DNA of 64,000 nucleotides from Hibiscus mutabilis (GCA_019671005.1 CM033745.1:372001-436000), one strand, 5' to 3'; numbered from the stretch's first letter, positions 31,917 through 44,545 are shown. Made by a program: numbers and translations. Notes: generated by a model from the sequence alone, not told the origin.

Positions 31917-33760
31917 GCTATTGAGGAAGAGTATGTTTTTTTTATTATAGTTCACAGTTCATAATTAATTATTTGTTCCTTCCATGCACGATATGATTTT
32001 TTGTTTCCTATTGAGATATTATGGAATAAAGTTGTACTATTTGAGAAGTTTGCACTAGCTCAAAGTTTCATATGAGGAATAAAGTGTTTTTTTATGTTAA
32101 AAGAGTGATCCTATTTATTTCTATTGCAAAGCTCAATTTGACTGAATTTTATTTATTTTTACATAAAATAGTTAGAAATTAATAAAAGTTTTTTTCAATT
32201 CTATGCCATTGTTTTTCGATAACCTTGGGTTGAAAATGATCTTTTTCGTGTTTCACATTTGTCATTATCTATTAACACATACTTTTTTTAATAAATTTTA
32301 GAAAAAATGAATGAGTAGTTTAGATTTACCAAAATATCTTGCATTTATTAAAATGTAAATATTTTCCAACGAAATGTTACAAATAATTTTTTTTTTTTAT
32401 TTTTAATACAATGTCTATTAAACTATACATAAAATCTTTAAGTTAAAATATAATATAAATTTAAGTACATTCATATCTTCATAAATATTAAAATAACAAC
32501 CGTTGTATGTATCTCCTTTACATTACTGCAAGTGTAAACTCTTTGCATCAATTCATTGCTTATCGGCCAATCCAAATTTATTATGCTTGAGGTCCCGCTG
32601 AAATTTCATAATAAATGCCTTTTTTATAATAAAAATATAGTTTATTTAAATAAAAATGAATTTTTTAAGATATTATTTTAGATATTGGGAGTGAAGTTGC
32701 CCAATTGAGAGATTGGGTATTTTTCTTTTCTACATATAAACGTGGGAGTTATTATTTCCTACCAACATTATTTTTTTTAATTTTTTTTTTTATAATTCGG
32801 CATGCCGGTGAAACATATTGGGTAGATTCTTTACTTGAAGCCTTGATTATTCGATCCTCTCTTTTTTTCAGCTATAAATGAAGCCTCTCAACTGCATTTA
32901 TAACACATATATTCAGTCTGCAGCCAATTGAGTAAGTTTTTGTATCATCTCTTTTGAACTCATTGTTTATGGCTCGTATTTAGGTGACGGTACTTTGTTT
33001 TTAAGCGTTGAATTTCGTTTTTGTTGGTTCGGTGTTTGTTTCTTGCATGTCCTCCAACATAGCTGTAAAAATATTTTTAATGAGGCTTATGATAATATTT
33101 TATCTATATAATTTTCACCTGTAAATAAGAATCGTACTAACGGATAAAAAAAACTCATTGTTTATGGTGTTTTTTTATTATTTTTATTAAAAAGGTACAA
33201 GTTTTATCCGTAACATCTGAAATTAGCTATAAATTGCATTTAATTGTTATTATTATTGTTTTAAAAATGTATAACAATTTTTGGTGTAAATTTGTTTCAT
33301 AACAATGATCATTATAAGTAAGTATTGCAACCCTAATTACTTACATATATCAGTTTAATTTCCTTCATTTAGTTTCCAATAATAATAATAATAGCTGGGA
33401 TTTATTTATTTGTTTTGTTTGCTTTTTTAAATTTAATCAATTGTTTTCGTTCATCAAATTAAGTGATAATAGCTTCAATTTATTTGTTTGCCTTTTTACT
33501 TATTTGATTTTTTATATATATTTTTAAGTTATTTATTCTTGATTAGTTTAATAATAATAGCTTTTATTTATTTATTTATTTATTTTGTTTGCTTATTTGA
33601 ATTTTTCTTTATACTTTAAAGTTTTTTCATCGTGGGAGTTTCCGATCCTTTTCACTAGTATGTCTATATTTGATGTTTGGGAATAATTTTACTTAAAAAG
33701 AATGGACCATGAATCATGATCAATTTTAGACAAATCTGGTTTGAAGTTAAAAATCCCTAA
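31917..33760. other. AT-rich intergenic DNA with a promoter-like segment
   Basis: Near 32872 a CTATAAATG box is followed by a short leader-like sequence and a splice-donor-like TTGAGTAAGT at about 32928-32937. No coding exon follows, so it may be the promoter and first non-coding exon of a lost gene. The rest is AT-rich. Confidence 0.35.
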
Positions 33761-33958
33761 CTAATATGCAGTGACGGAGCTATTAATGGGTGGGGAGGGG
33801 CAATTGCCCCCCTACCCTAAAATTTTTTTATTTTTTCACTTTAATTATCCTATATAAATTATTTTAAAAATTGATTTATTTTTTAATTTGCCTTCCACTT
33901 TCAAACATTTATGTTTTACCCCCTAACCCCAAATCCTGGCTCCGTCCCTGCTAATATG
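33761..33958. mobile_element. hAT-type MITE, 182 bp, with perfect 8-bp target duplication
   Basis: The element is 33769-33950. Its ends are CAGTGACGGAGC and, reversed, CAGGGACGGAGCC, a common plant hAT-like terminal repeat. CTAATATG occurs exactly at both borders (33761-33768 and 33951-33958). An 8-bp duplication is diagnostic of the hAT superfamily. The interior has no coding capacity. The TSD is intact, so the insertion is fairly young. Confidence 0.85.
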
Positions 33959-34660
33959 AATTGAAATATGAATAGTTTTAAAATGCTTAGTTCTAGAATA
34001 AGGGTTTAAATTACACTTTTTATATTAATTGTTTAAAAAGTTTTTTTTTATCAAAATATGCGTCAAACATTACATTTTAAACAAATTTTTATGTTTTGGC
34101 TTATAATTGTAATATTATTGTAAGAAAAGACAACAAAGTTTGAATTTAGAATAAAAATTATTTTTGCATTTAGATTTCATTGTGTTTAAAAATTTCATGT
34201 AAAAATTCATAAAAATGTTTTGAGAGAGATTAATTTGCTCAAGTTCAAAACTGAGAGGGACCTAAAAAGTGTTTAAACTAAAATATTTAAGCCAACTAAC
34301 AATAATTTTGGCATTTTAGACTAAAATGTTAATTTTTTAAACATACAAGTACTAAAATGTTTTTTATAGTCTAGGGATATAAATAAACTTTTAGATACAA
34401 TACAAGACTAAAATGTTCTCTTTTTTATAATAGAGAGACTAAAATGAACATTTGTGTAGAATATTAAGACATCTATTATACCTTTTTTAATAGTCTTAAG
34501 TAATTACAATGTAGTATTTGTTCATATTTTTTTAACCATTTGATAAAGCACACACCTTATTGACAAAGCTGTTTAAACATGAATCTCCTAAAATGAACAT
34601 ATGCTATACTTTAACTGTTAAAATGCAGTAAAACTTAACCAAATAACAGATATACTATAA
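33959..34660. other. AT-rich intergenic DNA
   Basis: Contains several ACTAAAATG/AAAATGTT phrases of a decayed dispersed repeat. No gene. Confidence 0.4.
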
Positions 34661-34664
34661 CATT

Positions 34665-35235
34665 ATCACACATAACAATATTTAAAATTCATATAAATAT
34701 ACATTACCATGAACACAATAATAACACAAAATAATCCGAATAATATGACATGCGATATCATATAAGAGTTTTTTAAGCTTAAAACATAAGTTGCACCTTA
34801 AATTATTTTTATCGAGTTGTCCTTAAAGTTTTTTTTGGACATTTTGTCCTCTTTTTAAAATGTTATCTTAGTTGTTTTTAAAGTTTTTTGGACGTTCTGT
34901 CTTTTTTTTGAACAATTTTTACTTCGAGAGAGAAAAAAGAGAAATTTTGTTCTTACACATAACAATATTTAAAAATTCATATAAATATACATTACTATTA
35001 ATAACAATAAAAATAATCTAATAATATTGTTGTGTATCATATAAGAGTTTTTTAATTTAAAACATAAGTTGCACCTTAAATTATTTTTTTATCAAAGTTG
35101 GTGTTAAATTTTTTTTGATTATCATTTTATGGTCTCTTTTTTAAAATGTTATCTTAATTGTTTTTTTGACATTTGATATTTTTTTTTAATAATTTTTACC
35201 TTTAGAGAAAAAATAAAAAACTTTGTTCTTTAATT
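34665..35235. repeat. Tandem duplication, two units of about 286 bp
   Basis: Unit 1 starts CACATAACAATATTTAAA at 34668 and unit 2 starts with the same words at 34955. Shared further on are TCATATAAGAGTTTTTTAA, ACATAAGTTGCACCTTAAAT and AAAATGTTATCTTA. There are no coding frames. Confidence 0.7.
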
Positions 35236-36589
35236 TATAAAACCCACAACATAAGAGAATGAGAGAGTGAACTAAGAAATCTAACCACCTACTATAAAAA
35301 TTGTTATCTAATTTTTTTTGGACATTTTGCCTTTTTAAAAGTGTTATCTAAGTTCCATTTTTTAACGTTAGTTTAAAAAAAAATCAACCAACCAAAATGT
35401 GTAAGATGACACTTTTGACCAGCTAAATTTAATGAAAAAATTAATAAAATGTTAAGTTTCTCAAATTTTATTTTTGTCCAGTTAAATTTCTAAAAATATT
35501 TAATAAGAAATTGACTCATATTATTTAATCTTTATAATTTAATATAATATTATTTTCTAATATTATAATAATTTTATTTATTTTATGAAACATATTAATT
35601 ATAAAATATATTGTATAATATAATTTATATATTATATTCTTTTAATGATATATTTATGAAAGTATAATAATTAAAATAATATAATTTAAATAAAAATAAA
35701 AACAAACTGAAGTTAAATATTTTTATAAAAAATAGTAAATTTCTAGTTTGGTTAAATGGTTTAGTGGTAGGCCTTGAGCTTATTTTTCCAAAGATTTTTG
35801 GTTTAAGTCTTCTAGATGTATCCTACTGTTTTTTTTATTATTATTATGATATATGTCAATATCTTATTGGATGATATTAATATTTTTTATGAATAAATGA
35901 TATTAATATTAAATAAAAATAAATAAAAAATATTATAAATATTATTAGATTAAATTATAAAAAAAACAAGATAAATTTTGAATTAAATAAATTTTTAGTG
36001 ACTAAACAAAATAAAATTTGAGCGACTTCGCATGTCATCTTTTTCCAATATAGTCACCCGGTCAAAATACCATGTGACACGCTCTTATCGATTATAATTT
36101 TTTTCTAACGAATATTAAAAATAAACAATTTGAATAACTTTTTTTATATTTGAAACAAAACAATATATAAATGCATAAACACATTAAAATCAAAAAATAA
36201 ATGGCTAACTTATTAAATTCCATATAAATAATGTTTTAATTAGATTATAATGAAATAAAATAACACAACTGAAAAAATAATTAAATTGAAAGATATTCTT
36301 TTAGTACAACTATTAATATTAATCGAACTCCATGGTTATTGTTAAAGGATGATATATTTCATTATATGACCCGAAAAAACTTAATGTGTAAAATTTGTGT
36401 GTATTAAAGGGCTTTTAACAAATACTACCTTATAATCACACTAGCATATTAAAAAACTATTAATATCTAACCCATGTATTGATTAATAAAAACTGCACAT
36501 TATATATAAACAAAATAAATAATACCAACCGGCCATTTAACTCATCTTTTTAGAATAGAAATATTCTCTCCCTTTTTGGTGCCCTTATT
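35236..36589. other. AT-rich DNA with a tRNA-like (SINE-type) head
   Basis: Near 35752-35815 a box A-like TGGTTTAGTGGTAGG is followed by a box B-like GGTTTAAGTCT about 40 bases later, the layout of a tRNA-derived SINE promoter. It does not fold as a functional tRNA by eye. No other feature. Confidence 0.4.
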
Positions 36590-37045
36590 GATGCCCCACA
36601 CTAAAAGTAAGTTTTAAGATTTAAAATTATAGTTTATGGTTAGGGTTTAAGAAATTTGAGATAGGGTGTATTTTTTAGAGTTTAGGGTGTAGGATTTAGA
36701 ATTTAGAATTTAAGATTCAAACTTAGAATTTAATTTTTTACTGTTTTTAGTGTTGGAGCATAGAAATGGGCAATAAAAAGAGGCAGAAAATTTTTGTCCT
36801 CCTTTTTGTTTAATGACTAAATCAATTAACTAAAAATTAGAATAAAAATACTCTCTTTTCGGTATTGCTTTCTATGACTCCCCACTAAAAAAATAGGTTT
36901 AAGATTTAGGGCTAGGATTTAGGAAATTAGGGGTAAGATTTTTTTTTAGGGTTTGAGGTTTATGGTTTAAGATTTAAAATTTAAGGCTATAGTTTAGAAT
37001 TTAATTTTTTAGTGTTGGAGAGAGACACAAAAATGGACAGGTTTT
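36590..37045. repeat. Two tandem units with telomere-like words, about 260 bp each
   Basis: Units at about 36545-36790 and 36835-37045 share ATACTCTC/ATATTCTC, a CCCCAC(A)CTAAAA phrase, TTTAGGG-like words and TAGAATTTAATTTTTTA...AGTGTTGGAG. The pair ends just upstream of the DUF4220 gene. Confidence 0.6.
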
Positions 37046-37184
37046 TTGTCAAAAAAAACCATATTCCTCGATCCTATTCTCATTTGTTACATAAAATAGT
37101 AACTCGTTTAACATTTGTTAAATTCCAGTTGCAACTGCTCTGCTCTTCATAGAGATCAAAGAATTTGCATTCCTGAAAACGTCG

Positions 37185-39230
37185 GTGAAGATGCTATCAC
37201 TTTGGCTGAAGTGGGAACTCCGAGGAATGGTTGTCCTCAGTCTAACTGTTCAACTTTTACTGATCAAATTTGGAAACCGACGGAAATTCATAGGCAGATA
37301 TCTAAAGGTGGTCTCCTTCCTGGTTTGGACCATGTACCTGTTAGCAGATTGGTTGGCCACAGTGGCCTTGAGTACCCTCCTTAGAAGCAGAAAGGATCAA
37401 ATAACCAGTCCTCTGGTTATATTCTGGGCTCCATTCTTGCTCCTGCACCTTGGTGGCCCCGACACCATCACTGCATACTCTTTGTCCGACAATGAACTCT
37501 GGCCTCGACATCTGTTCGGGTTGTGTTTCCAGATTGGAGTGGCTCTCTACGTATATGTCAAGTTCTGGACTCTAACTGTAACTTCCCTCACCTTTTTGGC
37601 CATCCCAATATTCATTGTTGGGATTATCAAGTATGCGGAGAGAGTTCGGGCTCTCTTCAAAGCCAGTAGCCTGCGGTTTAGGAAATCCGTGTTTCATAGT
37701 AATGGAAGTTCCCCACTGGAAGTGGAACTTTTACAGGGTTCTTCAAGAGGGGATATGAGATTGGAGGAATATTTGGAGCAGAGAGGAATCGACCACGAAT
37801 ATCGGATATCTGTATCGAGCGTTTCATTTGTTTGAGGTGTTCAGGCCCATGTTTTCGGATCTGAAGCTCAGAGTTTACAACCATTTGAGCTACATATTTG
37901 AGTTGGAGGAGAATGTTTCTGCAGAAGAGGCATTCAAGATTGTGGAGATTGAACTTGGGTTCCTATATGATTTGCTCTATACTAAGATTCCTATTGTTAT
38001 AACTCGAACCGGTGTGTTTCTTCGCTTCATTTGCTTGTCATTCACTAGTTCCACATTGATTGCATTCTTGTTCGTCGTTGGTAGGCATGGATACTCCAGA
38101 GTTGACATTGGCATATCCTACTTGTTAATGGTGGGGGCTATCTTTCTTGAAATTTATTCAGCCATTCTTCACCTTAGCTCCGACCGGGGAATCCTCTGGT
38201 TCGCTGATCAAGACAACAAGTTTTTTAAAGCTATTGGTTCCAGGTTGGTTCATTTTACTAAACCCAAGAATGGAATTCAATCCATGGCACAACACAGCCT
38301 GCTAGATTATTGCTTCCAACCCAGGAAGCTCAAGCTTGCTGCAATTTTAAACAAGTTTGACTCTGAGGACGCTACGGGGAAGTACTTACAGACCAGTTGG
38401 AAGGGCGTAAGTGTTGATCTGAAAGAAATCATCTACGATCATCTTCGCGAAAAACGAAGAGAATATCAAGAATCGGGGTTCGAGTACAAAACTCTCTCGG
38501 AGTTGTTGGATAAGAGAGGTTACGACGTGCTTCAAAAACAAGCAGGATTTGAAGAGGACTGTGGTTGGAGTGTATCCCAAGTCGAATTCACACATAGTCT
38601 CCTCCTATGGCATATTGCTACCGAAGTTGTTTACAAGAACGATCATCAGAGGTTTCAAGCTGGGAGACTCGGTTTGTATTGCCGGATCAGTAAGCTCTTA
38701 TCGGATTACATGATGTATCTTCTTTATTTATGTCCTGCAATGCTTCCCGAAGGCATTGGTACCATAAGGCACCAAGATACCTGCATTGAAGCACAGAACT
38801 TCGTCCATGATAAGTTGGACTCTAAACAAATTATCAGAGCACTTCATGGGATCGACATTGATTCCCGATCACTCTTTGTCCAGATGGGAAGTTTGAGGAA
38901 GTCAGCATTCTTCGAAGGGTGCCAAATCGCCATCCAATTGCAAAATTTGTCAGACGGGTTCAGGGGGATGACGAAGAGAAATGGAAAGTGATAGCAAAGG
39001 TGTGGCTGGACATGTTGAGTTATGCGGCGGCTCAATGTCCGTGGAAAGAGCATGCCAAACAACTCCAACAGGGTGAGGAATTGCTAACTCATGTCGCACT
39101 TCTCATGGCACATCTTGGTCTGAGCAAGAAAATCGAAATGGTGCCATTGTTCGGAAGGCTCAAGGATTTGGATTTTAAACCCAGCTTTTATTGGGACAAG
39201 CTTGAACGATTGGCTTCTTACTTGGCTTAA
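37185..39230 (+). pseudogene. DUF4220/DUF594 membrane protein gene with two frameshifts
   Basis: Intronless. Frame 1 (37185-37835) starts MKMLSLWLKWELRGMVVLSL, with FGNRRKFIGRYLK and MYLLADWLATVALSTLL. Several membrane segments follow, as in the DUF4220 N-terminus. A shift near 37815-37828 moves to frame 2 (ending 38991), with FEVFRPMFSDLKLR, SLLLWHIATEVVYKND and LSDYMMYLLYLCPAMLPEG. A second shift near 38945-38965 returns to the first frame for the DUF594 tail (WKVIAKVWLDMLSYAAAQCP, GEELLTHVALLMAHLG), ending at 39230. The family is plant-specific, often in clusters, and has no established biochemical role. The protein would be about 680 residues, normal for the family. With +1 and -1 shifts both present, recent decay or two sequence errors are equally possible. 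Confidence 0.85.
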
Positions 39231-39757
39231 ATTAAATGCATCTTGCTCTTGCTTTGGGTTTTCTTTTTCTTTTTAATATTTTGATTTTCCTGTCTTTAGT
39301 TTTTGAAGTGGTTATATTTTTTATTTTGTAAAAGAATTCATGTATTTAATTTTGTTTTAATAAAAGAGAAATGTCTTTTATTTGATTAATATTAAAATGA
39401 AGAGATCATTTAAGTCTAATCAAATATACAATAAAATGTAATACCTGGATATCATGATGTTAGAATAGCATGTTTTCAATCTCAACAACTTTCCTAACAT
39501 AAGTTTTCATCTCCTTTGTAACAAAAACAAAAAATTGTAAATTGTCTGCATGTATTAAAACATCAACGTCTGCAATTTATACATGCATCTATGGAAATAC
39601 TTTCCCAATATACAGTGCTCAAAGTGCAGCTCAAATTCTGAGCAACTTAGCAGGTAGATAGATAACCCTCCAATTATTCAAACGAAGCAAGTTCTGTAAC
39701 TTTAAACTGCTGAATGGACACAAATTCTGTATTTCAATTCAATGAAAATTGCAGTTT
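39231..39757. other. Convergent 3' flanks of the DUF594 and ISS1 genes
   Basis: No coding sequence. A plus-strand AATAAAA at about 39359-39365 could be the DUF594 polyadenylation signal. Confidence 0.4.
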
Positions 39758-41223
39758 TTACTGCACCAATCCATGTTTTACCAATTCTTCTAATCCTTTC
39801 TTCAGCCTCTCCGCAGCTGCTCGACAGTCATTTTCCATCAGCCCTCCAAAGGAAATCCTCAAATGCCCCGGGGACCCACATGCACTCCCTGGGATCACAA
39901 CCACCCCATGCCTGTGAGCAAGCCAGTGAACAACCTTGAAATCATCATCGTATTCCTCCGGTAGCGTTGCCCACAAGTAGATTGCACCTTCTCCACCCTG
40001 TACAGCACCTTCACCCAATGGTGAGAGTGCTTCTATAACTATTTCTCGATTCTTCACGAGATCTTTGACTAGTTCATGAACCCATTCAGGTCCCACCTCT
40101 AAAGAGTGAAGGGCTAGTCGCTGTGGAAATTAACGAAGCACAGATAGGTATGTTGTCTTGAACCTTGAGGAGTTGAGTCGCAAGGCCCTCCACTTCTGTG
40201 GGGTATGCAATCTGCATGCATCCATACAAGCTCAGATTAAGTGCAAAAACAATTTTGGCAAAATATAGTCCACAAATCAGATGATGTTTGTTACTTACAT
40301 ATCCAACTCGCCATCCCATCATCCCATAGGCTTTCGAGAAAGAAAAGATGTTGACTATATGATTTCCTTCCAGGCAGGAGTGTTTTAGACCATCATACAT
40401 AAAATACCTGCATACAGGTCGTAATAAACAATATTGAATTACAAACTGCACACCCGGGGAAATAATCTAAAACCCTTGCTTGTCTAAATGCAAAGAAAAT
40501 AAAGAATACTTAAACTGCAACTATATCCTGCATCCACGGAAAACCATCAACACCACCACAAGAACTTGCTTATCAATCTCATCCTCTCGATCTCAATTCA
40601 TCCGGCACCATCTATACATTTATTTTAACAAATTAACGCTCAAATCATAACCCAGGAGAAATAGAAAGTATGCCCCCAAGATAAGACTGCAAGCATATTT
40701 TCATTCAAAGCTGTTTTAAGCTAAAACTGACATAATTCTAGCTGTAGAAAACAGAGCTTTTGAAAGTAGGTTTGCTTAACCTAGACTGTACGTGAACAAT
40801 TCCTTGCCCTTATCATGAAAAAACTAAATCCTTAGAGCCTCAAAGTATACTATAGTTCAATTATTGGAATTCAACACCTATGTCCGGATGCATGGCTTTT
40901 GTGAAATATAACAAAAATCTATCACATGGAATGCATCTATAACAGAAACAAAAGGGACTTACTCGTATGTATTATCTACAACAAGCCAGCAACCAGCATT
41001 TTTGCATATGTCTGAGATCCTCTATTAAGAGAGAAAGAAGAGGGGGAAAAAATAAAATAGTTAAGAATTTTAAAATAAAACAAGAAATTGAACCACTTAT
41101 TCCAGAAAGCATGGCGAACAGGAGGAAACATATATATTTACACCCTTTAGACAAATATATCCTGATCTGTATGCATGTTCACACACCCACTGACACTGGC
41201 AAATAGACACAAACACAAACACA

Positions 41224-41248
41224 TGGTGAGAGAGAGAGAGAGAGAGAC
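41224..41248 (-). repeat. (GA/CT)n microsatellite forming a 5' splice site in ISS1
   Basis: The intron after exon 41249-41355 begins GTCTCTCTCT on the minus strand. The microsatellite directly abuts the exon, so the donor lacks the usual GTAAG or GTRAG context. Confidence 0.75.
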
Positions 41249-42200
41249 CTTAAGTAGCGGCTCGGGAATGTAGGTACCAGATGGGTTGCCAGGATTAACA
41301 ACAGTAACAAGCTTTGGAACAGGTTTAGTTTCCAGCAATGTCTTCTCTAACCAGTCTGAAAATTAAGACAACATTGGTAAATCATTTAAAACGACACACA
41401 TGATATTCCTCAACCAAATTATAATGCATCATGCGCTTTGCTATGCATGTAAATCTTTTGCCCTTATATTACTTAATTGTAATGGTCACAAGCTCTTCAA
41501 GTGAAATCAACCAATTTTGTAACTACAAATTTATACGACAGACTGGAGAGAACAACAGCAAACCGAAAAGAATTACTCTACCCCTAAAACCAATGCAGCA
41601 GCATCAATAAAAAATTAAAGGGCTATTTAATGAATAACTTATCATGACCGCACCTGCATCCGGATAAAGAGTCTTTGCATCACCAGGACCCACTAATATC
41701 TTAGTGACGCCTGTCATCTGGAAGGACATATAGGCATTGAAATAGTATGGAGCAAACATGACAACTGAATCCCCCGCATCACACAACGTAAGAACCAGAT
41801 TCACAAATGCCTGTTACAAAGACAAGCAAAAGGTAGTTTAAGCAGTACTGAGAGATAATTCAACATTTGACCAACAAAAAAAAAAACATAGGTTTAATTT
41901 TTAAACCAATAGTAGAATGAAATCCATTGCAAAACAGAAAAGAAGCACTATGATCACATAAAGGTAGAAAACCAAGAAACTGTTGGGAAGGGGTATATTT
42001 GCAGAATCAAGCATCTAGCCACTTCTACAAGTAATCTAATGATAAAGTGATACAATGCACACAGCACCTAATTAGTAGCAAATTGTCTATCTATACCTTC
42101 AACAGAACAAACAACAAAAATTCTAGGTGCTACAGGTTACCTGATTTGCTCCTGCTGTGACCATCACCGAAGACTTGTGCAAATTATTCTCTTGACGCAA

Positions 42201-43167
42201 CTGCATAAAAAAAGGAATCGTTTTACAGCATATTTTTACGACTCTCCGGTTAAAATGAACACCGGGTATAGTTATTAACAATATATATGAATTTGGTGTA
42301 TAAGATGGCAATGACTACATCAACATTTCTATGAACCTAGATTAATATTTCAAAGCAATAAAGAGAAACTTATGCAAAACAGAGTCATTGATGAAAGTAA
42401 CAACTAACAAGAAATTTTTATCCAATTTAAATCATTGGACCAATGCTTGGTAGTCTCTAGAAGAATAACCAGTCGAGAAAATGAACAGAGACTTGGATGA
42501 GTCAATCAAGACTCAACACACATCCAACAAGACAAGGCCAATAGGGAAGCTTAACCTGAATCCAAACTCACAAACACATAACTATAGAAAGATGCAACTA
42601 CAATGAAAAGTCATCTTTATTGTGGCTTGTTTTCTACGGCAATCTGTCCAATTCCAAGCATATTTTAACAAATACCGATCATTAAAATAAACATCTTTGA
42701 GATTTATTCTTTCTTTCTCGAAGAACTCATTTTGTCTAATTTATCTCGCATACATTTTCGCAATATACATCCCCAATTGTAAACATCACAGTCCTGTTAA
42801 GTATTTTTTTTTATAATCATAAGCATTTAGAGGGTATGAAAACTCAATCCATATACTACATATGCATAGCAGATATTAATAATTGATTATTACTCCCACA
42901 AAACGTAAACATAAAAGCAATGCAAAAATCTTAAACTTGGCCTGCCCATAAGCAAATTAAACCACTAGAATGAAGCTTGGTTTAGCCACCAATCAAACAA
43001 ATTTAAGCCCCTATAAGTTTTTCCAAAGTCCGGAGTGAGGCTCAAGTGTCAACCTAGTGCACATGACAACACACTGCCATTCTTCTATTCTTCCTAGCAC
43101 AAGTAAAGATAGCAACCAAAAACCAACCACAATTTTTTGGCAACTAATTGATGGTTGCTTGGGTACG
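42201..43167 (-). other. Left remnant of the invaded ISS1 intron
   Basis: AT-rich intron DNA. At 43099-43180 CACAAGTAAAG occurs twice around about 70 bases of scrambled sequence that includes a fragment matching the interior of the LTR (GCAACTAATTGATGGTTGC). This is the damaged left border of the retrotransposon array. Confidence 0.6.
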
Positions 43168-44532
43168 ACACAAGTAAAGGGGCAACTAATTACTAATCTA
43201 GAAAGCAATAAAATAAAATAAAAGATGAATTCAATTGAGAGAGATAGGCTAGGTTATCGTGAGTTGAGGTGTGATAGCCGATTGGATTGTCTTGGTAAAG
43301 AGTGCATGGGCAACTCAATTGCCGTGGCGACTGGGGGTTGCCTTGGCAACTAATTGATGGTTGCTTGGGCGACTAGTTGGGCAACTACTTGGGCGAAGCA
43401 ACTTCAAGGTTCGGCGGAGCGCTCTTCAATGGTTTCTTCTATCCTAAGTCGAAACTCTAGCTACTTGTGCATGCCTTGATAATACATCCTGCGTGAATCA
43501 AGGGTGAACAACAACCAATCTTGCGCTCCTCTTAGCCGTTGAAATCCTTAACTTATTCCTAAGCCGGATTAATCTTCACCATCATTGGATTGCATAAAGA
43601 TCATATTCATTCGTTTCTTGAATCTAACTCTCCCGATATTAGATAAATGGATGAAATCACGAGATCCTCTCCCAATTCACTCGCAAAACAATAATAAGAA
43701 TCAAGAATGAATAAACCTTGAAATAGAAAAGTGCAAACTCTTATTACCTAAACAAAAACCAATAGTTTCTCACAACCACAAAACACAATAACCATAGCCA
43801 AGTAAATTTAGTTCATGGCTAGGTTCCAAAGAAACACAAGATAATTAATCCCTAGCATGAACCCAATCGAACAAAGATGAAGGAAGAGGCTTGTCAAATC
43901 CTCCTTGCCCTTGATGCTTGTCGAAAATTCTCTCCTCTTGCCCTACTTGGACTTGCCAAATTTCCCTCTTGCTCTCTCTATTCATCTTGTCGAAATCTCC
44001 TTGGTATTTATAGGGCTAGGCCAAAGTCCTTCTTTGAGGAGGAGTTTGAGTTGGAATTAAATTATCTTTAAAGAATATAATTCTTTATTATAATTTTATT
44101 CCTATTAGAACTTCTCCTATCCTCTTGGAATTTAATTCTTCTTTAATCTCTGCATGGCAATCAAATTCCTTTGGGCTTGGGCCTTGCTCCATGTCATCTT
44201 GGGCTTGTAAAGTCATGAATTTCGACATCCATATTGCTTTTGGTCTTTGTCGACAAATGCCATGGCAACTAGCTCAGCGTCTCCTTCATGCACCGCCTCG
44301 GCAACTAGCTTGGCATTGCTTTGGCAAGTGATCCCGCACATATACACACAAAAAAACACACAAAGCAGCATCTATTTCCACAAAAATCACCAAGTTATGT
44401 AATCAAGTTCAACGTTTGAAGGAAACATGGATTAATGCATGAATGACTAACTATGCAACTAATATGAGCCTAAGTCTAACAAAGAATATGAGTAAAAAGG
44501 GTAAGAAAAATAGTACTTTTGAACACTTATCA
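43168..44532 (-). repeat. LTR 1 (left, truncated) of the Athila-like array
   Basis: Matches LTR 2 and LTR 3 from about 43187 to the outer end at 44532 (…CACTTATCA on plus, TGATAAGTG on minus). The last roughly 150 bases of the element-3' end, including the terminal CA, are missing. A TATA box reading CTATAAATA on the minus strand is at 44005-44013. Confidence 0.85.
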
Positions 44533-44545
44533 CACCCCCAAACTC
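44533..44545 (-). promoter_or_regulatory. Polypurine tract, copy B
   Basis: Minus strand GAGTTTGGGGGTG ends directly at the LTR TG, as needed for plus-strand priming. It is followed on the plus strand by the hairpin ATTGCTTG-TCCT-CAAGCAAT at 44551-44570. Confidence 0.8.

Noticed and set aside
35752..35815. Functional tRNA gene
   Set aside because: Box-like motifs are present, but acceptor and anticodon stems do not pair.
43877..44331. Plus-strand frames in the LTRs (repeated at 52602 and 60845)
   Set aside because: Present in all three LTRs on the antisense strand; they reflect shared repeat sequence, not genes.
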